NCBI GenBank assembly: GCA_002425225.1
Contig: DILV01000030.1
Span: 79,541-143,540, forward strand
Origin: Thiothrix sp. UBA5583
GTDB taxonomy: Bacteria > Pseudomonadota > Gammaproteobacteria > Thiotrichales > Thiotrichaceae
DNA length: 64,000 bases
Direction of reading: 5' to 3'
Part shown: piece by piece, positions 50,301 through 62,300 of the stretch
How the letters are laid out: the number at the start of each line of letters is the position of its first letter
Numbering within the stretch: position 1 is the stretch's first letter
Notes under the pieces: model-generated
Seen by the model: only the letters and a program-made list of their open reading frames with translations
Databases searched by the model: none
What the model was told of the DNA's origin: nothing
Position numbers and translations under genes: made by a program

Positions 50301-53300
50301 ATGCCGGGGCCGGTATTGCCAATAGCTTCGCCGTTGATGCCGACCCCAATACGGTTGCCCCGGATGGTGTAGCCGCTGGTAAGTATTGTGCCATTGGTGT
50401 AGCCAATCTGGAGGCCATCGCCTGCGTTGCCTGCAATGACGTTATCCAGTACGAGGGTGTCGTTGGCTCCCTCCAGGTCGATACCGCCAAACTGGTTGCC
50501 TAGTGCCGCCGTACCGGCAACATTCGTACCGATGAAGTTGTTCTGGATTGTGCCCGCCGTTGCCCCTGTGTCGTAGGCAATACCCCAGCGCAGATTGCCG
50601 GAAATGATGTTGCGTTTTGCGGCGGTGCTGCCACCGATAACGGTAGTGGCGGTATCAGCATACTCCAGCATGATGCCCTGACTGTTGGCATCGGCAGTAC
50701 CATCCGGTTTCACCCCAAGGTAGTTGGATTCCACTACGGTGCGGGCAGCCGCCACGTTGATGGCACGGTTCATGTTGCTGGTACGGAAACCGGTGATGGA
50801 CAAGCCGCGTACCGTGCTGTCAGTGGCGGTGTAGGCGATGGAAATGCCGATGGCATCCAGACCCGTTGTCGGGGCAATGCGGATACGGGGCATACCCGGC
50901 GTGCCTGCGGTGTAGCCGGGCTGGGTTGCACCGTCGATGATCAGCGGGGCAGTAATGTCCGGCAGTTTACTGTTGACGGTAATGTTACAGGTTGTACCGC
51001 TGCAAATATCCGCTCGCCCTTGTGGGTCGCCGCTGGCAGGGATATTGAAGACCAGCACTTCCTTGTTCAGTGCTGTATTCACGCCGTAATTGCTGCCTGG
51101 CTGCGTCATGCTGTTAGCCAGCAGGTTGGCGTTGAGGATGGCCTGACGCAAGGAGCCTTGCCCACTGTCATTGATGTTGATGACGGTGCTGAAGTTGAAG
51201 CCGAAATCAGCGCCCGTGATATTGCTGCCGGACACCGTAACCGGCTGTACCGACTGTGCCTGACCACCGCCAGACAGAACGAAAGTGCTGGTGTTGAGGG
51301 TCTGGTTAGTGGTATTGGCGGCTGCATCGACCAATGCAGGTTTGCGTCCACCGACTTCATTGGTGACAGCGCTTGTGCCGTCACTGCGGAAGGTCTGGAT
51401 GCTGCGCTCGCTTGCATCGGAACCGGCACGGGTCGAACGGATGGTGTCGTTGACCACCCGCACGTAGTAAGTGCCATTGGCAAGGTTGGCAAAGCTGTAA
51501 GGGCCGCCATCAGCCGTTGTGGTGCTGCTGACAAAACTGCCGGTCGAGTTGTAGAGTTCGACCCGCACGCCCAGAACACCGGCAGCACCCGCAGTGCTGA
51601 GTGGTCGACCTGCACCGCCGCCGTAGTTAACGTCTTCAAATACCTTGCCTGACAGGCCATAAGCCATCGAAGAAGCAATGGTCAATGCGTAATCTTCCAC
51701 CTCTCCATCATTGGCAGCAGCCGTACTGTTCAACCCGCTAGTGCTTGACCAGCGGAAGCGGGCATAGGTTTGGGTCGTTACTGCACCTGCTGGAACTGCC
51801 ACATTGAAGGCGATTGTTCCAGCCGTATTGTTGGTGTCACCCACCAGATTGTCTTGGATATTGGTCGCAACCTGTTCCCCTGCATCGGCAAAGTCGCCAT
51901 CTCCATTCCAGTCGATCCAGCCTTGCAGGTAGCCGCCTGCACCCGCTACGGTAGCCGTGATGCTAGCGGTTTGCCCCTGAGTCAGAGTAGGCAATGTCAC
52001 ACCGTCCTCATCGTCCACGCCGGTGGTGTCATCACCTGTTGCGCTAACATTCGGCATGGCTGCCGTATCGGCATCGACTGCGGCCCCCAGACGAAAGCCC
52101 GTTAAAATCTGGTGGGATGGTGTGCCATAGGTTGCCGGGGCGTCCGACTGATCATACGAAGCCGAAGATATGCTTGGATCACTCAGGTTACAGATGGCAT
52201 GGCGGTTGTTCAGGCCACCGGTTGAAGCTGTATAACCCCAGTAAGGTGTTGATGTACCTAATTCACTGACCAGATTCACGACTTTGGTAGCTCGCAGTAT
52301 TCCGTCAACGTAAACCTGAAGGGTTGTGGTAGCCGGATTCCAAACGACACGGAACAGATGATAAGCATTGTCTTCCAGCTCACCCAGAACAACAGGGCTG
52401 ATCAAGCTGGTAGCTGCGCCGTTGTGCCGCCCATTCCCATGCAGGTAAATCGCCATGTGATCATCGAGGGGATCATTCCAGCCGTCGTCATAGTTGTAGT
52501 GGGTATCCAGTTCAACCACCAGTGAAGGAGATATGCCACCGCCACCCGAGCCATCTCCAGATGCCAAACCACGGCCTGATGAACCTAGGGCAGTGGCACT
52601 GGTATTTTGCAGGGTGAATGTCATGCCATCTGCACCGTCTTTTGATCCTAAAAAGGCTCTCGCAGTGTAATCAAAAGGCTGGGCAAGATTGACCCGTTTT
52701 GTTCCCCAGATGGCACCGATTTGTGAATTGACAGCAGGGGTTAGCTGGAATTCATTGTTTGCCAACACAGTGGCATGGCCGACCGTCGTCACGGGCAATG
52801 CCAGACAGGTTGCTGCTGCAATGCTTAGCGCATAGTCTTCTACCTCACCATCACTGGCAGCAGCAGTACTGTTCAACCCGCTAGTGCTTGACCAGCGGAA
52901 GCGGGCATAGGTTTGGGTCGTTACTGCACCTGCTGGAACTGCCACATTGAAGGCGATTGTTCCAGCCGTGGTGTTGGTGTCGCTACCCGCATTGTCTTGG
53001 ATGTTGGTAGCAACCTGTTCCCCGGTATCGGCAAAGTCGCCGTCACCGTTCCAGTCCATCCAGCCTTGCAGGTAGCCGCCTGCACCCGCTACGGTAGCGG
53101 TGATGGTAGCTGTTTGCCCTGCGGTCAGTGTGGGTAGGGTAATGCCGTCTTCGTCATCCGTGCCGGTGGTGTCGTCGAGATTTGCACCAGTACTGGGTTG
53201 TGCCGCCGCTTCGCCATCAGGCGCAGTTGCTCCCAGGCGGATGCCGGAGACTATGGTATGGGAAGGTGTGCCATAGGTTGCTGGCGCATCACCGTAATCA

Positions 53301-56300
53301 GGAAGGATAGCTCCCGCTTTAAACCCAAAATCCACTGCATGGTAATGGTTGCCGTAGCCCAGCATGGAAACATTGGCAACCGCATGATCACCCACAACAC
53401 CTGCATCCGAGTCGAGTTCTGGGTCGGTTCCTTGTGCTGCGGTAGTCAGGGTCATGCTGCCAAGTGCCGCCTGCTTGCTTGCACCGCCTACATTGCGGAT
53501 CACAACCTGATACTGGGTATTCGGTGTCAGTGACAGCAAGCCATATTTGTGGCTGGCAGTGCTAGCTCGACCGCCCTGAATATCAGCAGCATTAAATCCA
53601 CCGTTTGCCCCAGCCGTATCGTTAGGCGCATTGTTGCCCGTGGCTGGATAACCGCGCATGTCGCTGGAGAAGGCATAATAACCGTTGGCATCGGTAAGGG
53701 CAGTTGCCAGTGGGGTGGCAGAAGCCAGATTTGCCCCGTTCGCAAACAGTTCCACCTTGACACCTGCTACAGGAGGCTCACCTGCATCCTGTACTCCATC
53801 ACTATCGCTGTCCTGCCAAACGCGGTTGCCGATTTCGAGGGACGGTGTGTCACACAGGATTTCAAGATCACCAATTGCGGCATTCTTGCCATTGACCGGG
53901 CGGTTGTCCGGGTATTCAAACGCGCCAGTTCCCTTGTAGAAACTGTAGGCACGGTTACGCTGCCCAGCCGTTGCCGGGTTGCCAAGACCGGTATCTACCC
54001 AGGAAATCCCTACGCTGTAGAACTCGAATGGCTCGGCAATGGTATAAGCCGCTTCCATGAAACCCGGAATTTGTGCCGCACCACCGTAGCTGGCAGAACG
54101 CAGGGATGGCCCGTGGTCTGCCGGGTATTCCTGATGGAAGAATGTGCCGTAGCTGGGTCCAGTACCATAGCCGTTGTCTTTGCCTGCCGTGGTGACACCG
54201 CCGCAGGAACCATTGTTTTCCCGTTCCCAGGTAAATGTTGCCTTATTCAGCACACAAGCACGACGAATGACGCTATAGCCAGTTCCCTTGCCACCATCAA
54301 CCGACGGCCCATAAGGTGACGGCAGGGTTTCACGGAAAGTCAGTGTCATGTTTCCGGCCGGATCAAATACAAGGTCAGTAATCGTTGAAAAGTTGATGCT
54401 GTAAGTGTCTTCACTGGGGCGTGAATACACCAGGCTAGGCGTTGTTGAGAACGTCTTGCTGCCCAGATCAAAGCGGAAAACAGAATGTTCCGGCACTTCC
54501 CACGGCAAGCCATATTCAGCACCACACTGGGTGGCAACATACAAACCGCCCTGGTATTCACCCAAACCAAAGGTACGTTTGGTTCCGCCTGTTTTGCAAT
54601 TGCTGGCAAACGGAATGTTGTAGCTGCTGATCAGACCGGCATCCGCAGCGCTTAGCGGGGCAGTCCTGATGGGCAGGATATACAGTTTGTTGTTCGCCAT
54701 GTTGACCGCGAACAGGGATTTGCCGTCAGCCGATACATCCAGGTCGCCGAACGCTGTCTTGCCAACGGCATCGTTTATTTGCCCATCCTGATTGTCGCGG
54801 GTGGCGTTGCCGGAAGCGACATAGGAACCGTCCGGGTCACTGCCGCTACCATCAGCAATCTGTACATAACCGGGGTTGCCAGCCGAGAATACGCCTGTCA
54901 GGTAAGGGTCAGAGCCTGCTGTAGGTGGTGTAGCCGGGAAGATCTGGTTCAGGTTGGCGTACAGACTGGTGGTCGGGCTGGCTGGATTGCTCATGTCGAC
55001 CCGGTAAATGCCACCCGTTCCGCCGGAGCCGAAGCCTGTCCATGCCTTCATGTAAGCGGATGCAAACAGACTGTCGGAAGCCGGATGCCAGCCAAGGCCG
55101 AACACGCTGCCTACCTGATTGGCGAGTGCTAAATCCCTGAAAGCAGCATCAGTTTCCAGTGGCTGGTTGTATCCCGGTGGGTTAGTGTTGGGCAAGCCCG
55201 TTGTACCGCTGTTATAGGGGAATGCAAAAATGTTGGGTACATCATTGTTGCCCGCAAACGGCGGATTGGGTGTCTGTTGCCCGTAGGCAAAGCGGTTGGT
55301 TGCCATGTCCGGGTTGTTTTGGCAATAGCTGGTTTCTTCCTGCAAGGCGAAATAAGTATTGACGGCGGTTGGGCTGACAACCTGTGTCAGTACCTGATTG
55401 CCGGAGCCGGACTGGGTAGCCACGCTATAGCCTGCCGGAATACTGCTCATTTGCAGCACGCAGTTGTAATTGCCAGCCACTGCTCCCGGTGTTGCCAGAT
55501 AATATTGCCCGTTTACGTCGCTGGTGACAGGGCCGAAGCTGAGCTTGCCACTGGCTCCCACGCATTCCGCCTTGATCTGTGCTCCGGCAATGCCTTTGTC
55601 AAACGCCAGTTTGATGCTGGTATTGTTGGCAAAGTTGCTCATGGCACTATTGCTGTCTAGTTGCCCGTTGAGGTTGTAGTCAAGGAACACCTTGCCGGTA
55701 ATACCGTTACTGGCCTGGTCAAAACCAAAGTTTTTGGTGACGGTGGTATTGGCAGGCACGGCAACCCCGGTAACTGGGTTGGTTGTGCCAATGGTTGCGC
55801 CCGCTGGAATATCCGTATCGGTGGTGTCGACGGCAACCCGGTAAGTGAGGGTGTGGTCGAGGCTGTCAAAACGGTATGCACCGTTGATGGCAGTACTGGT
55901 ATTGCCCAACAAGGTGTCATCGGCGGTATTTCCGGCAGTACCGTTATCGTTGTAGAGGGATACCTTGATACTGCCGAGGCCGTAGTCAACTCCGGTGTCG
56001 AATACATCGTTGGTGTTGTTGTCGAGGTAAACCGTACCAGCGATATTGCTGGGGGTGAGCAGGTCGAAACCGAAATCCTGATTGTACAGTATGGTGTTGG
56101 CAGTGACGGTAACACCGGTCAGTGGGTTGGCAGTACCCAATAGCATGTGGGCAGGCAGGTCAGGGTCTGCCGTATTCACTTCAATCCGGTAGGTGTTGGA
56201 GGTATCCACATCTGTAAAGTAATAACCGCCCTGTACATAGGTGCTGGCAGTATAAACCAGACGGTCGTCGGCAGTATTGCCGGTCGTACCGTTTTCGTCA

Positions 56301-59300
56301 TACAGCTTAACGCTGATGGCAGTGATGCCCGTTTCAATACCTGCATCATGGCTGTTATTCAGGTTGGCATCGTGATACACCGTGCCGTGGATAGTGCCAG
56401 TGGCACAGGCAGCTTGAGTCAGCACCACATCATCAATGATCAGCTCGTTACCTACCTTGACGTCATCACGCCCACCGACGGTACACCAGGGGTTGGCATT
56501 GAAAACGCTATTCGGGTCGCAGTAGCCATTGTTGCTACCTTCGGTATGCCCATAGTTCACAAAAGTGATGGTCGAGTTGTAATCAAATGCAGTGAATTCG
56601 ACCGCGTAGGTTTGCGTGCCTTCTGCACTGCCAGGCGCCTTGAAGTGAATGGAGCCACCCGGCATGTCCAGCCGCATGATGCCTGAAGCATAAGTACCTG
56701 CTGGATTTTCCGGGATAGCCTTGAAATACAGCCGGTAAGTTTTGCCCGGTGTGGTGGCAAATGTTCTGGCCAGCCTGACGGGTTCCGGCCCCCAGTCAGC
56801 CTTGCTGCCGTATTCGTTGGCAGTGGTTCCGGGGGTAATGAAATCATCCATGTCATCACGCAGGGCAATGGCATCAATGGTAGTCAGCAGTTTGCCATTG
56901 GCATCAAAGGTGTAACCGCTAGGGGTGGCAGGGCTGATCTGGCGGATTCCGCCGTTACCAAAGTACACGCTGCTGCCTTGCCCGACCGGGGTGGTGATAT
57001 GGGCATAGGTATCATTGCCGCCACCGGAGCGCGTCCAGTCGCGGATGGCCTGACTGCCGGGGCGGTTGGTTCCCCAGAATACGGTTGGGGTCAGGTCATC
57101 GAAATTGTCCTGGAACACCACGGTTTCACAGGCAGCCGGAGTCGCACCGCTGATAATGGCAAGGCTGGGGCTGTTGGGCGGAATATCCATCGCAATGGCA
57201 ATCGGATAGTCTTCCACCTCACCATTGCTGGCAGCACCTGTCGGGGTACTGGTGGTAATGCTGCTATCGGTGGTCAGACGCAGACGGATGGCAGTTGTGC
57301 CCAGTTGCACATCAAACGGGATGCTCGCCCAGTTGAGGGTGACGCTGGCATTGCTGGAGCCAGTGGGCACATCCACCGAAGCCGCTTCGTCTTCTTCAAA
57401 CGTGCCGCTCTTGTCAAAGTCGATCCAGCCGTACAGCTTGCCTGCTGTGCCGGTGTTGTTGGTCACTTTGAAACTGCTGCTGTAGCTGGTATCAGTCAGT
57501 TGCAGTACCGGGAACAGTGGGATGTAAGCCCCCGGTGCATTCTGGCTGGGTGCGCCGTCATCATGATTGTCAGTGCGGGCATTGAAACTGTATTTGCTGG
57601 CGGTTTCACCGTCGGGGGCATTGTCACCCAGATGGATACCAGCAACGATGGTGTGGCTGGCATCACCATAGGTAGCCGGTGCGTCGCCAAAATCGTTACT
57701 GGTGCTGGTAGCACATTCGTGGGTTTTCAGTTTCAGGTTATCGAAAACCACCCGGTTGGCAGAACCACCGAAGAAACCTGATACAGTGTCATCATACAGA
57801 TAAAAGCGCACGTAATAGGTGGTGTTGCTTGCCAGTTCCAGCGGGCTGTCAAAGTCGTAGTGGTTGTAGTAATAGGCTACCCCGTAATCGTAGGGCCCTT
57901 CGCTGATGGAGGCTCCGGTAGTCGGGTTGGCTTCATCAATCTGGATCAGGGTTTTGACTACTTGTGGCGAGCTGAAGGCGGCATTGTCATCAACCTGCAC
58001 CTGGATCTTGTATTTGCCCGAATGGTTGCTGCCAATGGTTGTGCCTTGCGTGACCAGACCAAGGCCGTACAGGATGTGGGTATTGCTCAGGCTGGACTGG
58101 GTGGTGAAGCTGTATTGCAGGTATTTGTTGTTGCTGATGGCATCGGCAAGAGTAGCTGGTACGGAGGCGGTAGTGGCATACAGACCCCAGTCGATTCGAC
58201 CCGTGGTCAGCCCGGTAGCCGTCTGGTTGCTGGCGGCAGCAATTTCGTCCGGCTTGTTGATGGCGGGCAAGGCATGGTTGGCGGCCTGACCTGCTGGGTC
58301 GTTTTCATCATGAGTCCAGCCGACAGCGGTATTGATGTAGGCATTTGTGCCGGATGGGGCAGGCGCAGCGCAACTGCCAGCGGAGAGCAGGTCAAAACCG
58401 AAGTTCTGGTTGCCGGTGGTCGCACCCGCTGCGACCGAAACGCCCGTCAGCGGGTTGGCAGTGCCGATGCTGGCTCCGGCTGGCAAATCGCTGTCGGTGG
58501 AATCGGTCTGAATCCTGTAGGAACGTGCCGGATTCAGGTTGCTGAAGCTGTAAGAGCCATCCGCTCCGCTACTGACCGTGCTCAGCAGGGTGTCATCAGC
58601 CGTGTTGCTGGCGGTAAAGTTTTCGTCATAGAGGCTGACACTAATGCTGGCAATACCGCTTTCGCTGCCGGAATCAAAACTGTTGTTCTGGTTGCTGTCA
58701 CGGTAGACCGTGCCACTAATGCTGCCCATGCTGATATTGGTCTGATAGCCAAAGTCGAGCGAGTGGTTGTTTTGCCCTGCGCTGCCGACCGTGAAACTGA
58801 TCACGGCATTTGCGCCACTGACGGCGGCATCCGAATCGCGGATGTCAGTCTGGTAGTTGTTGTCGGTCTTGCTGTCGGCATTCTGGGTGGTCAGGGTATG
58901 CCCGCTCAGGCTGGCTTGGGAACTGCTGATGCTCAGGCTGCAACTTTCCCCGCTGCCCATGAAGGTAGCATTTCCGCCGGAAACATTGCTGAAATAGTAT
59001 TCGCCACTGGTATTGGTGGTAGTGCTGGCGGAATCCGTGCCGCAGGTCAGGGTGACATTGACATTGTTGATACCGGCTTCGCCTGCATCCTGAATACCAT
59101 CTTTGTCAGTATCCAGCCATACCCTGTTGCCGATTTCATTGGGTGCTTGGTCACACAGGATTTCCAGTTCACCCATGCCGGTTGCCTTGCCCATGGTTGT
59201 GGCAGAGACGTAATAGCGGTTGTCTGCGCTCCCCGTCCGGTTATTGAGCCAGGCAACCCCGTTGGTTCCCCATGTGTTGACGTCATAAGATGACATCAGT

Positions 59301-62300
59301 ACCGTGGCGCTACCGGGAGCCATTGCAAGGCCGCCGGAGGCGATTTCATTCATGCCTTGCCAGGAGTTGTCGGTAGGCCCCATGTCTCCCCAATAATATT
59401 CATTGATTGTCTTGCTGTTGCTGGGGATGTCGGTGGTACAGCCAGGTTCTGAGTCAGTCGCATAGCCGCTGTTAGTCTTGCACAGGCGCAGCACATCGCC
59501 GGTGGAGCTGGTGTAATCAACACCCAAATCCGCACAGGAAGGCTCATCATAGGAGTTGTTGCCGTTTTGCATCCCGGCACGGTCAGCGATACCGATGATG
59601 ATGGAACCATCCGTATCAAATTCGAGGTTGCTGACAATCGGGGAGTGGAAGTAAGGCCAGCCAACTGCATCTGCTTGCGGAATCCAGCCGTTCCACTGCG
59701 CCGGATAATCATGGCTGTACAAGTTCCGTTGCTGGTCAATCGGGAAATCTTTCACGTAGCTGAAACCAGCCGCTGTATTGGCAGGATCAAAGCGCAGGAC
59801 ATATCCCCTGACATTGCTCAGGGTGTAAGGGGCACTGCTGGCATCACACACACCACCGACATATACATAACCACGATGGTATTTGACAGCCCAGGGGCGG
59901 AATGTGCCGGAGGTGCAACTATGCGGTGAAGGCAGGTTGATGCTGTAACCGCCCAGCACATTGGCGGCGGTTGGCGTAGTGGTCGGGCTGATATTGTTGA
60001 TGCCATACAGCTTACGGTCATTGAGGTTGACCAGCCACAAACGGTTGTTGGCATCATCATGGTCGATGTCACCAATCCCTACCTTGCCAACCGCATCCCA
60101 GGCTGCCACGTCATGGGCGGCAACCCATGGGTTGGTGGACAGTTTGGGGGAACATGAGTCAGTCAGGCGTACATCCGCCCCGGTGTCGATCCCGATGGTT
60201 TTGACATCCAGATAGGCTGATGCGCCGGTATTGGTGGTTGGGTCATTCATGTTGATTTTGTAAATGCCGCCAGTGCCCAGAGAGCCAAGCCCGGAGAAAC
60301 GGCGCATCACCGCCGAGGCATACAGGGTTTTACTGCTTTTCTGGTAAGCCATACCCCAGATTGCCCCGGTCTGGGCGATGCTGGCCTTGCTGGAAGCGGG
60401 TGGTGTTTCCGCATAGGCCGGGCCAGTGGCGTTATACGGGAAGGTGTGGACGCTGGTATAAACACCCACATCCGCAGCGGTCGGGTCGCCGCCTACAAAC
60501 ACGTTGGCAGACACATAAGGGGTTGCCTGACAGTATTCCACCGGGTCGCTGACTCCGTAATGAGTGGAACAACTGCTGCTGGCTGTCACAAAGCGCACAT
60601 TGGTGGCACTGTCAGTACCTTGCGCACCGGAAGACAAACTGGCTGGCAAGCCCGTGAATTCCAGCCGGTATTGCGCACCGTTGGTTTGACCGCTGAACCT
60701 GTACCAGCCGCGTGCATCGGTCGTGGTGGTGGCAACAGCAGTATTGGCAGTGTCATAGGCGGTGACAGTCACGCCTGCAATACCTTCTTCCTGACTTTCA
60801 CGGATACCGTTTTGGTTGTAATCGCGGAAAACAATCCCGCCAAACTCCCCAGCACTGGCATCACAGCCCAGATCAAATCCAAAGTTTTGGTTGGCAAGGG
60901 TATTTCCTGCTGTCACCGCAACGTCTGCCAGCGGGTTGGTCGTGCCAATAACTGCACTGGTAGGCAGGTCGGTATCGCGGGTATCCACCTCGATGCGGTA
61001 ACGGGGTACAGCGCTGATATTGGCGAAACTGTAGGAACCATTGGCAGCCGTGGCGACCGTGGCTACCTTGAGGTCATCGGTAGTGGTCGTGGTTGTGCCG
61101 TTGTTGTCATACAGGCTGACGCTGATATTGCCGAGGCCGTTTTCCGTGGCACTGTCAAAGGTATTGTTGCCGTTTTTGTCCGTATAAACCGTACCGGCAA
61201 TGGCACTGGTCGGGCAGGCGGAAGCCAGCGCCACCGTTACATCATCAATAATCAGTTCATTGCCCTTCTTGTCGATCGGAATGCCACCGACACTGCACCA
61301 AGGGCCAGAAATGACGGAGTTAGGGTCGCAATAGCCGCCATCCGTACCCAGATGCCCATAGTTGATGAAACTGATGGTCGAACTGGTACCTGTTGCCGTA
61401 AATTCGATCCGGTATTTCTGGATACCCTCCATGCCGCCCGGCGCCTTGAAGTGTACCGAGCCACTCGGCGTATCGACCCGCATTAGCCCGGAAGCATAAT
61501 AATCGTTACCGGCATCTTCCGGGATGGCAGAGAAATACAGCCGGTATCTTTGCCCAGCAGTTGTGGCAAAGGTGCGCGACAGCTTGACCGGTTCTGGCCC
61601 CCAGTCAGCTTGATTAGTATTAATGCCGGGAGTGGTGTCATCAACATTGTCACGCAATTCAATTGCATCGGGGGGGGACAGCATTCTGCCATTGCCGTCA
61701 AATTGCGGGGCGATACCAACATCCGGGTAAAAACGCCGGATGAAACCATTGCCAAAATAGATGGATGTGCCTTGGGTGGGAAACAGAGCCGTGGTCAGGG
61801 TACGAGCATAGCTGTCACTGCCGCCGCCAGTTGCCGTCCAGTCACGAATGACATACGGGGTGGCGGAGGTGTTGGCTCCGAAATACTGGTCTGCCGGTAC
61901 ATCATTGAAGTTATCGGTAAACACGGTGCTGCTGCACGCAGGTGTTTCGCCCTTGACAAGGGTGACATCTGCACTGTCAGGGGGAACGTCGATGGCAACC
62001 GCAATCGGGTAGTCTTCCACTTCACCGTTGCTGGCATTGTTGCTGGGGGTGCTGGCAGTGACAGTTGCATCGGTCGTCAGGCGCAGACGGATGAAGGTTG
62101 TACCCAGCTTGATGTCGGTGGGAATGCTGTTCCAGGTCAGGGTGGCAGTGCCGTTGCTGGTACTGGTGGGAACACTGACGGTGGCTGCTTCATCGGTATC
62201 GAACAGACCATTCTGGTCGAAGTCGATCCAACCACGCAGGTTGGCTGGCGAAGCTGTGGTATTGGTCACATTGAGGTCGACACTGTAGCTGCTGGCGGTC

